Origin: an uncultured Lachnospiraceae bacterium
GTDB taxonomy: Bacteria > Bacillota > Clostridia > Lachnospirales > Lachnospiraceae
DNA length: 36,463 bases
Direction of reading: 5' to 3'
NCBI GenBank assembly: GCA_947600145.1
Contig: CANQGA010000009.1
Location: forward strand, 1-36,463
Shown: positions 22,128 through 31,842 of the stretch, in pieces
Layout of the letters: each line of letters starts with the position of its first letter
Position numbering within the stretch: position 1 is the stretch's first letter
Made by a program: the position numbers and the translations under genes
The notes under the pieces: model-generated
Told to the model about the DNA's origin: nothing
The model's database searches: none
Seen by the model: only the letters and a program-made list of their open reading frames with translations

Positions 22128-24704
22128 ATGAATCTCGTAGAGAAGATTTTCGGTACCCACAGCGAGCGGGAACTGAAGATGATATATCCCATCGTGGACA
22201 GGATCGTGGCCATGCGGCCGGAGATGATGGCATTAAGCGATGAGGAGCTGAGGGGGAAGACAAAGATATTCAGGGAGCGGCTTGCGGCGGGGGAGACCCT
22301 GGACCAGATCCTGCCGGAGGCCTTCGCGGCTGTGCGCGAGGCGGCCCGCAGGACCCTCAATATGGAACATTTCCCGGTGCAGCTGATCGGCGGCATCGTC
22401 CTTCATCAGGGGCGTATCGCTGAGATGAAGACCGGCGAAGGCAAGACCCTGGTGTCTACCTGCCCGGCTTATCTGAACGCGCTGGCGGGCAAAGGCGTCC
22501 AGATCGTGACGGTCAACGATTACCTGGCCAAGCGTGACGCCGAGTGGATGGGCCGCATCCATGAATTCCTGGGCCTGAGCGTGGGCGTGGTGCTCAACTC
22601 CATGACGTCCGAGGAGCGCAAGAAGGCGTACGCCTGCGATATCACCTATGTGACGAACAATGAACTGGGCTTTGATTATCTGCGCGACAACATGGCTCTT
22701 TATAAAGAGCAGATGGTGCTGCGGGAGCTGGACTACGCGATCATCGACGAGGTGGACTCGGTGCTGATCGACGAGGCGAGGACGCCGCTTATCATTTCCG
22801 GTCAGAGCGGCAAGTCCACGAAGCTCTACGAGGTCTGCGATATCCTGGCGCGGCAGCTTCAGCGCGGCGAGGCGTCCGGCGAGTTCACGAAGATGAACGC
22901 GATCATGGGCGAGGATATCGAGGAGACCGGCGACTTCGTGGTCAACGAGAAGGATAAGGTGGTGAACCTGACCGAGGATGGCGTGAAGAAGGTGGAGCAG
23001 TTCTTCCACATCGAGAACCTGGCCGACCCGGAGAATCTGGAGATCCAGCACAATATCATCCTGGCGCTGCGCGCCAACAACCTGATGCACCGGGACAAGG
23101 ATTATGTGGTCAAGGACGACGAGGTCCTGATCGTCGATGAATTTACGGGCCGCATCATGCCGGGCCGCCGCTATTCCGACGGTCTCCATCAGGCGATCGA
23201 GGCCAAGGAGCATGTCAATGTGCGCCGCGAGAGCAAGACGCTGGCGACGATCACGTTCCAGAACTTCTTCAACAAGTTCCGCAAGAAGGCCGGCATGACC
23301 GGTACGGCGCTGACGGAGGAGAAGGAGTTCCGCAACACTTACAGCATGGACGCCATCGAGATCCCGACCAACAAGCCGGTGATCCGGGTGGACCATAACG
23401 ACGCGGTCTATAAGACGAAAAAGGAGAAATTCAAGGCGGTCGTCGACGAGGTGGAGGAGGCCCATTCCAAAGGGCAGCCGGTGCTGGTGGGCACCATTAC
23501 CATCGAGACGTCCGAGATGTTAAGTAAGATGCTGAACCGCCGGGGCATTCCGCATAAGGTATTAAACGCCAAGTTCCATGAGCTGGAGGCGGAGATCGTG
23601 GCGGACGCCGGACTTCACGGCGCGGTGACCATCGCCACCAACATGGCCGGCCGTGGTACCGATATCAAGCTGGATGAGGAAGCCAGGGAGGCGGGCGGCC
23701 TGCGGGTCATCGGTACGGAGCGCCATGAGGCGCGGCGTATCGACAACCAGCTGCGCGGCCGTTCCGGACGTCAGGGAGACCCTGGCGAGTCCAGGTTCTA
23801 CATTTCCCTGGAAGACGATCTGATGCGCCTGTTCGGTTCCGAGCGGCTCATGGATATGTTCAATGCCCTGGGCGTGCCCGAGGGCGAGCAGATCGAGCAT
23901 AAGATGCTCTCCAGCGCCATCGAAAAGGCCCAGAAGAAGATCGAGAACAACAACTACGGAATCCGCGAGAACCTGCTGAAATATGACGAGGTCATGAACG
24001 AGCAGCGCGAGGTCATTTACGCGGAGCGCCGCAGGGTGCTTGACGGCGACAACATGCGCGATGTGATCCTGAAGATGGTGACGGATATCGTAGAGCACGC
24101 GGTGGATATGGCGATCGCCGAGGACGCGGCGCCGGAGAACTGGGACCTGAAGGAACTGAACTCCCTGCTGCTGCCCATCATTCCGCTTCCGCCGGTCGTA
24201 TTGAATGATACGCAGAAGGAGCGGATGAAGAAGAAGGAGCTGGTCCACCAGCTGAAGGAGGCCGCCATCAAGCTGTATGAGGCGAAGGAGGCGGAGTTCC
24301 CGGAGGCGGAGCAGATCCGTGAGATCGAGCGGGTGATCCTTCTGAAGGTCATTGACAATAAATGGATGTCCCATATCGACGATATGGATCAGCTGCGGCA
24401 GGGCATCGGGCTGCAGGCCTACGGACAGAAGGATCCGCTTGTGGAGTACAAGATGAGCGCCTACGAGATGTTCGACGGCATGACGGCGGCGGTGAAGGAG
24501 GATACGGTCCGGATCCTGTTCCATATCCGCGTTGAGCAGAAGGTGGAGAGGGAGCCGGCGGCGAAGGTGACGGGAACCAACCGCGACGACTCCGTGGCGA
24601 AGGCGCCGGTGCGCAAGGAAGTGAAGAAGATCTATCCGAACGATCCGTGCCCGTGCGGGAGCGGGAAGAAGTTTAAGCAGTGCCATGGGCGGAAGCCGGT
24701 TTAG
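22128..24704 (+). CDS. secA: Protein translocase subunit SecA
   Basis: This 858-residue ATPase drives preproteins through SecYEG. Walker A is MKTGEGKT and Walker B is [17 protein letters not shown]. The preprotein-binding domain, the second nucleotide-binding domain ([12 protein letters not shown], then [13 protein letters not shown]), the helical scaffold and wing regions follow in the usual order. The C-terminus ends in a zinc-binding SEC-C motif, [14 protein letters not shown]. Length is normal for Firmicutes. It starts at ATG 22128 with AGGAG 8 nt upstream. prfB follows, the common secA-prfB neighbourhood of Firmicutes. Confidence 0.98.
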   Translation: MNLVEKIFGTHSERELKMIYPIVDRIVAMRPEMMALSDEELRGKTKIFRERLAAGETLDQILPEAFAAVREAARRTLNMEHFPVQLIGGIVLHQGRIAEMKTGEGKTLVSTCPAYLNALAGKGVQIVTVNDYLAKRDAEWMGRIHEFLGLSVGVVLNSMTSEERKKAYACDITYVTNNELGFDYLRDNMALYKEQMVLRELDYAIIDEVDSVLIDEARTPLIISGQSGKSTKLYEVCDILARQLQRGEASGEFTKMNAIMGEDIEETGDFVVNEKDKVVNLTEDGVKKVEQFFHIENLADPENLEIQHNIILALRANNLMHRDKDYVVKDDEVLIVDEFTGRIMPGRRYSDGLHQAIEAKEHVNVRRESKTLATITFQNFFNKFRKKAGMTGTALTEEKEFRNTYSMDAIEIPTNKPVIRVDHNDAVYKTKKEKFKAVVDEVEEAHSKGQPVLVGTITIETSEMLSKMLNRRGIPHKVLNAKFHELEAEIVADAGLHGAVTIATNMAGRGTDIKLDEEAREAGGLRVIGTERHEARRIDNQLRGRSGRQGDPGESRFYISLEDDLMRLFGSERLMDMFNALGVPEGEQIEHKMLSSAIEKAQKKIENNNYGIRENLLKYDEVMNEQREVIYAERRRVLDGDNMRDVILKMVTDIVEHAVDMAIAEDAAPENWDLKELNSLLLPIIPLPPVVLNDTQKERMKKKELVHQLKEAAIKLYEAKEAEFPEAEQIREIERVILLKVIDNKWMSHIDDMDQLRQGIGLQAYGQKDPLVEYKMSAYEMFDGMTAAVKEDTVRILFHIRVEQKVEREPAAKVTGTNRDDSVAKAPVRKEVKKIYPNDPCPCGSGKKFKQCHGRKPV

Positions 24705-24716
24705 AAATGATGCCGC

Positions 24717-24739
24717 GGGAGGTATCCTCCCATAGGAGG
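24717..24739 (+). promoter_or_regulatory. Alternative hairpins in the secA-prfB gap
   Basis: CCTCCC (24726-24731) can pair with GGGAGG (24717-24722) before it or, through CCTCC, with GGAGG (24735-24739) after it. No T-run follows. It may influence read-through or processing between secA and prfB; the function is not established. Confidence 0.35.
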
Positions 24740-24787
24740 ATTGAGGTAGCTATAAGTTTTGGCACAGTATAGAAAGAAGGTGACACG

Positions 24788-25907
24788 ATGGTTGAGCTTG
24801 ACCAGTTCAAGTATACGTTATCGACATTTCAGAAACCATTAGTGGAAGTGAGGGATTCACTTTGACCTGGACAACAAGGTCAGACGAATCGCGGAATTAG
24901 ACCGCTCGATGGAGGAGCCGGGATTCTGGGACGACCCGGAGCGGTCCACAAAGCTGATGAAGGAAGCCAAGAACCTGAAGGATACGGTGGAGGGCTTCCA
25001 TAAGCTGGAGCAGCAGTATGAGGATATTGAAGTCCTGATCGAGATGGGGAACGAGGAGAACGATCCGGATGTGATCCCGGAGGTCCGCCAGATGCTTGAC
25101 GAGTTTACGACGGAGCTGGAGGATCTGCGGATCAGCACCCTGCTTTCGGGACAGTATGACAATAATAACGCGATCCTGCGGCTGAACGCGGGGGCGGGCG
25201 GCACAGAGTCCTGCGACTGGTGCAGCATGCTGTATCGGATGTACTGCCGCTGGGCGGATAAGAAAGGCTTCACAACGGAGCTTCTGGACTATCTGGACGG
25301 CGAAGAGGCGGGCATCAAGTCCGTGACGATCCAGATCAACGGCGTGAACGCCTACGGGTATCTGAAGTCGGAGCACGGCGTGCACCGGCTGGTGCGCATT
25401 TCCCCGTTCAACGCGGCGGGCAAGCGGCAGACCTCTTTTGTGTCCTGCGATGTGATGCCGGACATTGAGGAGGATCTGGATGTGGACATCAATCCGGACG
25501 ACCTGCGGATCGACACCTACCGGTCCAGCGGCGCCGGCGGCCAGCATATCAATAAGACGTCCTCGGCGGTGCGCATCACCCACATCCCCACGGGCGTGGT
25601 GGTGCAGTGCCAGAACGAGCGGTCCCAGTTCCAGAACAAGGATAAGGCCATGCAGATGCTGAAGGCCAAACTGTTCATCTTAAAGCAGCAGGAGAACGCG
25701 GCGAACCTTTCCGACATCCGCGGCGACGTGGCGGATATCGCGTGGGGCAGCCAGATCCGCTCCTATGTGCTGCAGCCCTATACGATGGTGAAGGACCACC
25801 GGACAGGCGAGGAGAGCGGCAACGTAAACGCGGTTCTGGACGGCGGCCTGGATCCGTTCATCAGCGCTTACCTGCGGTGGGTCAGGCTGGGCGGAGAGAA
25901 AAAGTAG
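24788..25907 (+). CDS. prfB: Peptide chain release factor 2 (programmed +1 frameshift)
   Basis: RF2 releases peptides at UGA and UAA codons. Translation starts at ATG 24788 behind AGAAGG and reads 25 codons to CTT TGA at 24860-24865. Skipping T24863 joins the long frame at GAC 24864 and gives a 372-residue protein of normal RF2 length. The site CTTTGAC with AGGG 6 nt before it is the classic autoregulatory signal: low RF2 slows reading of the UGA and favours the shift. The codon-recognition motif SPF is at 205-207 and the catalytic GGQ at 250-252. The coding segments are 24788-24862 and 24864-25907; the in-frame TGA is not damage. Confidence 0.97.
24851..24866 (+). other. Programmed +1 ribosomal frameshift site
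   Basis: AGGG (24851-24854) acts as an internal Shine-Dalgarno-like element just upstream of the slippery CTT (24860-24862), followed by the TGA stop and C. This is the arrangement known from most bacterial prfB genes. Confidence 0.95.
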
Positions 25908-26000
25908 ATCATATGTAAGGTCAGGATAAGCGGGTGATTCTGCGTGACAGTGTCATTCGCTTTTTGGAACTTGCTTTTACGGACAGGAGGCGTGACGGCC

Positions 26001-26978
26001 GTGATCTATACAGTGACGCTTAACCCGGCTATTGACAAAACGGTGGAGATCCCTTCTTTCACCGTCGACGCGGTGAACCGGGCTGTCCATGTCCGGAAAG
26101 ATCCGGGCGGGAAAGGAATAAATGTTTCGAAAGTGATCGAAAGCCTGGGCGGAGACAGTGTGGCGTATGCCGTGCTGGGAGGCGGTACGGGAGCGGAGCT
26201 TGAGAAAATGTTGTCCGGTTCCCGTTTCCGGCTTGAAAGTATCCGGACCGGGCAGGCGACCAGGACGAATACGAAAGTGGTCGATCCGGTTCTGCATACG
26301 AACACGGATATTAATGAACCGGGCGCGCCCTTTGGCAGCGAAGCGGCGGCGGAACTGAAGCGGAGGCTGGAGGCGCAGCTTGAGGCAGGGGATATCCTGG
26401 TGCTTTCGGGCAGCGTGCCGGCCGGAACAGACAAAAATATCTATAAGGATCTGACCCTGATGGGAAAGGCGCGCGGCGCGAAGGTATTTCTGGATGCGGA
26501 CGGCGAGCTGTTCGCGAGAGGAATTGAGGAGGCACCGTTTCTTGTAAAGCCCAACCGGGTTGAACTGGAGCAGTATTCGGGGAGGAAGCTTAAGACGCGG
26601 GAAGAACTTTGCGAGGCCGGAAAAGAACTGCTGGAGAAAGGCGTCGGCGCGGCGCTGATCTCACTGGGCAGCGACGGGGCTTTGCTGTGCCGGAGAGAAA
26701 AAATTGACGGCAGCCGGGACAGTTTCCTGTGGGCGGAAAGTCTGCCCGTATCGGTCGCCAGTACGGTAGGCGCCGGGGATTCCATGATCGCGGCGTTTGC
26801 GTACAGCCTGGATAAGGGGATGGATTATGCGGATGCGTTTCGACTGGCTGTTGCGGCAGGTTCGGCGGCAGTGACCTGTTCCGGTTCCCAGGCACCGGAC
26901 GCGGAACTGGTGTGGAAGCTGTATGATCAGACGGAACTGCGCGGAAGCGGAGAAAAAACTCAGAAAGGCAGGAGATAA
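26001..26978 (+). CDS. 1-phosphofructokinase family hexose kinase (PfkB fold)
   Basis: This 325-residue ribokinase-fold enzyme phosphorylates a sugar phosphate, most likely fructose-1-phosphate or tagatose-6-phosphate. It opens with MIYTVTLNPAIDKTVEI, typical of FruK/LacC proteins. The PfkB signature GGKGINVSKV is at 36-45 and the second signature with the catalytic base is STVGAGDS (D260). GTG 26001 is preferred, with AGGAGG ending 10 nt upstream; a GTG at 25992 lies too close to that site. No fructose PTS or tagatose genes are near. Instead its stop overlaps the ribosome-binding site of the GH3 gene, linking it to glucoside breakdown. The basic tail (SGEKTQKGRR) is unusual. Confidence 0.88.
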   Translation: MIYTVTLNPAIDKTVEIPSFTVDAVNRAVHVRKDPGGKGINVSKVIESLGGDSVAYAVLGGGTGAELEKMLSGSRFRLESIRTGQATRTNTKVVDPVLHTNTDINEPGAPFGSEAAAELKRRLEAQLEAGDILVLSGSVPAGTDKNIYKDLTLMGKARGAKVFLDADGELFARGIEEAPFLVKPNRVELEQYSGRKLKTREELCEAGKELLEKGVGAALISLGSDGALLCRREKIDGSRDSFLWAESLPVSVASTVGAGDSMIAAFAYSLDKGMDYADAFRLAVAAGSAAVTCSGSQAPDAELVWKLYDQTELRGSGEKTQKGRR

Positions 26979-26980
26979 CT

Positions 26981-29458
26981 ATGGGAAAATGGCAGAGACA
27001 TTTATACCAGCCGGTACTCCCTCTGGGAGAGGACGGCAGGCGGGTGACCGGAAGCGAGGCGCATATCGCGCTTTCCCGGCGGGCGGCCGGGGAAGGAATG
27101 GTACTTCTGAAAAATGAGAAGGAGTGCCTTCCGCTTGCCGCGGGCGCGAAGGTGGCGCTGTTCGGCAAGGGGACGATCGACTATGTAAAAGGCGGAGGCG
27201 GAAGCGGCGACGTGACGGTCGCCTATGTGCGCAGCCTGTACGAAGGCATGAAGCAGATGGAGAGCCGGGGAAAGGTGGAGCTGTTCCACGAGCTTCCGCT
27301 GTTTTATGAAAAGGAGATCGCCGCCCAGTACGCGGCTGGGGCGGTTCCCGGCATGACGAAGGAGCCGGCTCTGCCGGAGGAGCTGCTTGAGCGGGCCGTG
27401 AAGGCGGCGGACGTCGCCGTCGTGACCTTCTGCCGGTTTTCGGGAGAGGGATGGGACCGGGTCAGCGCTGATGGCGCCGCGCAGAGGCAGAAGGCTGAGG
27501 AGAGTCCGGTCCTGCGCATGGGAAAGGATATCTTTGAGCGGGGCGATTTCTATCTGACGAAGGCGGAAGAGGCGCTGCTTGAGGCAGTCTGCGGCCGGTT
27601 TGCCCGGGTGATCGCGGTGATGAATGTGGGCGGCATGGTGGACAGCAGCTGGTTTAAGGACAATGACCGGATCGGCGCGGTGCTGATGGCCTGGCAGGGC
27701 GGCATGGAAGGCGGAACGGCAGCAGCGGAGGTGCTGTGCGGCGACGTGAATCCGTCCGGGCGGCTGGCGGATACATTTGCGGCGTCGCTGGAGGATTATC
27801 CGTCGACGGCGGGTTTCCATGAATCGGACGACTATGTGGATTATACCGAGGATATTTACGTTGGTTATCGGTACTTTGAGACGATTCCGGGGGCCGCGGG
27901 GAAGGTCAATTATCCGTTCGGGTTCGGACTTTCGTATACCGGTTTCGATATCAGCGTTAAGAGCGGGTCAGCGCAGGGAGACGAGATCGTCTTTGACGTG
28001 CGTGTGAAGAATACGGGCAGCCGCGCGGGAAAGGAAGTCGTTCAGGTCTATTTCGGAGCGCCTCAGGGGAAGCTGGGGAAGCCGGCCAGAACGCTTGCCG
28101 CGTTTCAGAAGACGAAGCTGCTGGAACCGGGGGAAGAAGCAGATCTTCGGCTGTCATTTCCGGTCGCGTCCATGGCCTCCTACGACGATACGGGGAAGGT
28201 GCGCGCCAGCGCGTACGTCCTGGAGCCGGGAGAATATGTCTTTTATGTCGGAAACAATGTGCGCGACGCGGTGAAGGCGGATTTCGTATACCGGCAGGAA
28301 AATGTTCAGGTGACGGAGCAGCTGGCATCCCAGGCGGCGCCTCACAGGCTTTCTAAACGGCTTCTGGCCAGCGGGGAATACGAGAACCTGCCGGCGGGCG
28401 AGGCGGAGACAGGCGCGGCAGCCGCATGCCGGGCGGAGCCGGAAACGGCCGGACCTGCCTGCCCGGAAACAGGCGCGGAAGCGGCTCTTCTGCCCCAGGA
28501 TCCGGCGGAACTGGAAGGCGTGCAGCCTGCCGCAAGAGGGATCGGCCGGATCCGCCGTGACCGGCTCGGGGACAGGCCCCAGCTTCTGGATGTGGCGGAA
28601 GGCCGGATGACGCTGGATGATTTTGCGGAGCAGTTAAGCGACGACGACCGGATCCATCTGCTGGGCGGCCAGCCCAATACCGGCGTGGCCAATACCTTCG
28701 GCATGGGCAATATTCCGGAGTACGGCGTGCCGAACGTGATGACGGCGGACGGACCTGCGGGTCTGCGCATCCGGAAGCCCTGCGGGATCTTTACGACCGC
28801 GTTTCCATGCGCGACTTTGCTGGCGTGCACCTGGGATCCGGAACTGGCGGAGCAGATCGGGGCCGCGGCGGCGGACGAACTGAAGGAGAATAATCTGGCC
28901 GTCTGGCTGGCGCCGGCGGTGAATATCCACCGCAGCCCTCTGTGCGGACGGAATTTCGAGTACTATTCCGAAGATCCGCTGCTGGCCGGAAAGGCAGCCG
29001 CCGCGATGGTGCGCGGCATCCAGTCGAAGAAGATCGGCGCCTGCGCGAAGCATTTTGCCTGCAACAACAAAGAGACGAACCGCAAGGACAGCGATTCCCG
29101 CGTATCCGAGCGGGCACTGCGGGAGATCTACCTGAAAGCGTTCGAGATCATTGTGAAGGAATCACAGCCGTATATGATCATGACCTCCTATAACCTGGTC
29201 AACGGCGTGCGGGCTTCCGAGAATAAGGACCTGCTGACCGGAATCCTGCGTGGCGAGTGGGGCTATACCGGTCTTGTGACCACGGACTGGTGGACCCGCG
29301 GCGAACATTACCGGGAGATCAAGGCCGGCAACGACGTGAAAATGGGAACCGGCTATCCGGAGCGGGTGAAGGAGGCCCTGGAGAAAGGACTGATCAGCCG
29401 GGAGGAGATCACGGCCTGCGCGCGGCGCGTGCTGGAGATGATACTCAAGCTGGAATAA
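26981..29458 (+). CDS. GH3 beta-glucosidase with reversed domain order
   Basis: This 825-residue cytoplasmic glycoside hydrolase has its usual parts swapped. The GH3 C-terminal sandwich domain comes first (about 25-300, with LLKNEKECLPL and CRFSGEGWDR), then a fibronectin-III-like domain (about 320-410), a Glu/Ala/Pro-rich linker (about 465-520) and finally the catalytic (beta/alpha)8 domain (about 540-825). The catalytic domain contains TADGPAGLRI, GRNFEYYSEDP, AKHFACNNKETNR and the nucleophile region VTTDWW (D769). The same order is known in some rumen clostridial beta-glucosidases. No signal peptide is present. ATG 26981 has AGGAG 6 nt upstream, inside the end of the kinase gene, so the two are translationally coupled. 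Confidence 0.92.
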   Translation: MGKWQRHLYQPVLPLGEDGRRVTGSEAHIALSRRAAGEGMVLLKNEKECLPLAAGAKVALFGKGTIDYVKGGGGSGDVTVAYVRSLYEGMKQMESRGKVELFHELPLFYEKEIAAQYAAGAVPGMTKEPALPEELLERAVKAADVAVVTFCRFSGEGWDRVSADGAAQRQKAEESPVLRMGKDIFERGDFYLTKAEEALLEAVCGRFARVIAVMNVGGMVDSSWFKDNDRIGAVLMAWQGGMEGGTAAAEVLCGDVNPSGRLADTFAASLEDYPSTAGFHESDDYVDYTEDIYVGYRYFETIPGAAGKVNYPFGFGLSYTGFDISVKSGSAQGDEIVFDVRVKNTGSRAGKEVVQVYFGAPQGKLGKPARTLAAFQKTKLLEPGEEADLRLSFPVASMASYDDTGKVRASAYVLEPGEYVFYVGNNVRDAVKADFVYRQENVQVTEQLASQAAPHRLSKRLLASGEYENLPAGEAETGAAAACRAEPETAGPACPETGAEAALLPQDPAELEGVQPAARGIGRIRRDRLGDRPQLLDVAEGRMTLDDFAEQLSDDDRIHLLGGQPNTGVANTFGMGNIPEYGVPNVMTADGPAGLRIRKPCGIFTTAFPCATLLACTWDPELAEQIGAAAADELKENNLAVWLAPAVNIHRSPLCGRNFEYYSEDPLLAGKAAAAMVRGIQSKKIGACAKHFACNNKETNRKDSDSRVSERALREIYLKAFEIIVKESQPYMIMTSYNLVNGVRASENKDLLTGILRGEWGYTGLVTTDWWTRGEHYREIKAGNDVKMGTGYPERVKEALEKGLISREEITACARRVLEMILKLE

Positions 29459-29505
29459 TTTCTGCCGGGATTATTCCCGCGCCGGTTCGCACCCGAAAAA
29501 AATAG

Positions 29506-29534
29506 TTGCATATCCCGGATAAATATGCTACTAT
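29506..29534 (+). promoter_or_regulatory. Promoter for the ACT-domain/hom operon
   Basis: TTGCAT (29506-29511) and TACTAT (29529-29534) are 17 bp apart; the leader would be about 45 nt, with GGGAGGA before ATG 29585. Confidence 0.6.
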
Positions 29535-29584
29535 CTTTCCCATGGACACAAATGTGCTTGCCAGACGAACAGAGGGAGGACTGC

Positions 29585-30028
29585 ATGGGAGAGAGCAACA
29601 AGTACTATGTGGTGACGAAGAAGGCGGTGCCGGAGGTGCTTCTTAAAGTGGTGGAGGCCAGACGGCTTCTGGAATCCCAGAAGGTGCTGACGGTGCAGGA
29701 AGCCACGGACGCCGTGGGCATCAGCCGCAGTTCATTTTACAAGTACAAAGACGACATTTTGCCGTTCTATGATAATGCGAAAGGGAAGACAGTGACCTTT
29801 GTGACCATCATGGATGACGAGCGGGGGCTGCTGTCTGATCTTTTGCGCATCGTGGCGGTCTATAAAGCCAATATCCTGACGATCCACCAGAGTATTCCGG
29901 TGAACGGCGTGGCGACGATGACGCTGAGCGTGGAGGTGCGGTCCGACACCGGCGACATCTCCGCCATGGTGGAGGAGATGGAAGCCATGAATGGCATTCA
30001 TTCGGTGAAAATAATCGCGCGGGAATGA
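29585..30028 (+). CDS. ACT domain-containing protein (PheB-like)
   Basis: This 147-residue protein has an N-terminal helical part with a helix-turn-helix look (VQEATDAVGISRSSFYKYKD, about 37-56) and a C-terminal ACT domain (about 70-147, TVTFVTIMDDERGLLSDLLR) of the kind that binds amino acids. The family (PheB/YszB) commonly precedes homoserine dehydrogenase in Firmicutes, as here, and is thought to be regulatory. ATG 29585 has GGGAGGA 4 nt upstream; an in-frame ATG at 29525 overlaps the promoter. Its exact partner is unproven. Confidence 0.9.
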   Translation: MGESNKYYVVTKKAVPEVLLKVVEARRLLESQKVLTVQEATDAVGISRSSFYKYKDDILPFYDNAKGKTVTFVTIMDDERGLLSDLLRIVAVYKANILTIHQSIPVNGVATMTLSVEVRSDTGDISAMVEEMEAMNGIHSVKIIARE

Positions 30029-30109
30029 GGCAGGATCCGGTTCCGCGGGGATGAGTGCTGCGGATGTGGGCAGAAAGACGAAGAAAAATACAGCCAGGGA
30101 GTGAATGAT

Positions 30110-31378
30110 ATGGTATATGCAGCGATCATGGGATACGGAACCATCGGTTCCGGCGTATTTGAGGTGCTGACGGTCAACCGTGCGCAGGTGGCGGCCGCGG
30201 CCGGGCAGGAGATCGAGGTGAAATATGTGCTGGATCTGCGGGATTTCCCGGGGAGTCCGGCTGAGGATAAGATCGTCCATGATTTCTCGGTGATCGTAAA
30301 TGACCCGGAAGTGAAGCTGGTGGTGGAGACCATGGGCGGACTGCAGCCGGCCTATCCCTTCGTGAAGGCGTGCCTGGAGGCGGGAAAGCATGTGGCGACG
30401 TCCAATAAAGCGCTGGTAGCGGCTTATGGAACCGAGCTTCTTGCGATCGCCCGCAAAAAGCATGTGAATTTCCAGTTTGAGGGGAGCGCGGGCGGCGGGA
30501 TCCCCATTATCCGCACGCTGTACCGGTGCCTGGGCGGCGAGCGGATCTCGGAGATTACCGGGATCTTAAACGGCACGACCAATTACATTTTGACGAAAAT
30601 GGACCGGGAGGGCATGTCTTTTGAGCAGGCCCTTAAGCAGGCCCAGGAGCTGGGATACGCGGAGAAAGATCCGACGGCGGATGTGGAAGGCCATGATACC
30701 TGCCGCAAGATCGCGATCCTGACGGCGATGGCGTCCGGCAAAGAGGTGGATTACGAGGACATTTACACGGAAGGCATCACGAAGATCCACGCGTCGGACC
30801 TGAAATACGCCGCGGCCATGGAGATGGCCGTCCGCCTGCTGGGTTCCGCCCAGATGGCCGGGGACGCGGTCTCTGCCTGGGTGGCCCCGGTGATGGTGGG
30901 ACGGGAAAACCCGCTTTCCGGAGTGAACGACGTATTTAACGGCATTCTGGTCCGCAGCAATATGCTGGGCGTCAGCATGTATTACGGCAGCGGAGCGGGA
31001 AAGCTGCAGACCGCCAGCGCCGTGGTGGCGGACCTGATCGAGGAGACGGTCCATCTGAATGAGAACGTGCCGATGGGCTGGAGCGGCGAGAAGCTTTCCA
31101 TCATGCCGGTATCCGACGTGCGCTGGGCGTATTTCCTGCGGATCGGCGGCGCTTATGACGCGGTAAAGGATCTGCTGGCGAGGTATCTGGGCGAGTGCCG
31201 CGTGGTGACGCTGCCGGAGCTTGGCGGAGAGGAATTCGGCCTGTTGACAGGCGTTATGAGCGAAGGGTTTATGGATGCGGCGCTTGAGGCGCTGGTTCCG
31301 GCGCTTGAGGCGGCGGGAAGCGGACTGAGGCAGAAGATCCGGGTGGAGACGCTTAACGAGGCGGAGATCCTGCCGTGA
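30110..31378 (+). CDS. hom: Homoserine dehydrogenase
   Basis: This 422-residue enzyme reduces aspartate semialdehyde to homoserine for threonine and methionine synthesis. The nucleotide-binding loop is IMGYGTIGSGV (6-16). Catalytic-domain motifs include SNKALVA, GSAGGGIPII, GILNGTTNYIL and ADVEGHDTCRK. A C-terminal ACT-like region (about 335-422, from YFLRIGGAYDAVKDLL) is the usual site of threonine feedback. ATG 30110 is chosen because GGGAG lies 8 nt upstream; the GTG at 30101 overlaps that site. It is co-transcribed with the ACT-domain gene. Confidence 0.95.
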   Translation: MVYAAIMGYGTIGSGVFEVLTVNRAQVAAAAGQEIEVKYVLDLRDFPGSPAEDKIVHDFSVIVNDPEVKLVVETMGGLQPAYPFVKACLEAGKHVATSNKALVAAYGTELLAIARKKHVNFQFEGSAGGGIPIIRTLYRCLGGERISEITGILNGTTNYILTKMDREGMSFEQALKQAQELGYAEKDPTADVEGHDTCRKIAILTAMASGKEVDYEDIYTEGITKIHASDLKYAAAMEMAVRLLGSAQMAGDAVSAWVAPVMVGRENPLSGVNDVFNGILVRSNMLGVSMYYGSGAGKLQTASAVVADLIEETVHLNENVPMGWSGEKLSIMPVSDVRWAYFLRIGGAYDAVKDLLARYLGECRVVTLPELGGEEFGLLTGVMSEGFMDAALEALVPALEAAGSGLRQKIRVETLNEAEILP

Positions 31379-31456
31379 CGTGAGATCGCGGCGCGGACAG
31401 AAGGTTTCGTAAACAGCGGATCGCGGATATCAGAACGGTTCTGCGCGGCGGACCGG

Positions 31457-31834
31457 ATGGGGGATCACGTGGAAATGGTCGAGACGATTAAGATATTATG
31501 GCAGATGCTGACCGGGCAGGGGATTCCCTGCCCTTTCAAATTCCTGACGGGGCTTTACTGCCCCGGGTGCGGCGGGACCCGGGCGGTCTGGCTCCTTCTG
31601 ACCGGACACATTTTCCTGAGTATCCAGTACCATCCGCTGGTATTCTATACGGCGTTTATGGCGGCAGTGGAACTGATCGGATACGGCCTGGCGAAAAAAC
31701 TGAGGCGGCCCGGACTCTACCTGGGGCGCTATGGCCTTGTGGTATCCGTCGGGGTCGCCATTGTGCTGGTCAACTGGATCTTCAAAAACTATATGCTGGT
31801 GGCGCGGGGCGTGGATCTGCTGCCGCCGCTGTGA
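31457..31834 (+). CDS. DUF2752 family membrane protein
   Basis: This 125-residue protein carries the DUF2752 signature CPFKFLTGLYCPGCGGTR (about 25-42), whose three cysteines may bind metal or form disulfides, followed by two to three membrane helices. Function is unknown. The start is uncertain: ATG 31457 has no clear ribosome-binding site, while GTG 31469 and ATG 31475 lie 4-10 nt after GGGGGA. It ends 8 nt from the stop of the convergent zinc-ribbon gene, leaving no room for a terminator. Confidence 0.8.
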   Translation: MGDHVEMVETIKILWQMLTGQGIPCPFKFLTGLYCPGCGGTRAVWLLLTGHIFLSIQYHPLVFYTAFMAAVELIGYGLAKKLRRPGLYLGRYGLVVSVGVAIVLVNWIFKNYMLVARGVDLLPPL

Positions 31835-31842
31835 AACAGCCC

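Noticed and set aside
22233-23465. Long open frame (410 codons) antisense to secA
   Set aside because: It lies fully inside secA on the other strand, lacks a ribosome-binding site and has low-complexity His/Arg/Leu composition typical of GC-rich shadow frames.
24863-24865. prfB nonsense mutation
   Set aside because: The TGA lies in the canonical programmed frameshift site CTTTGAC and the rest of RF2 is intact.
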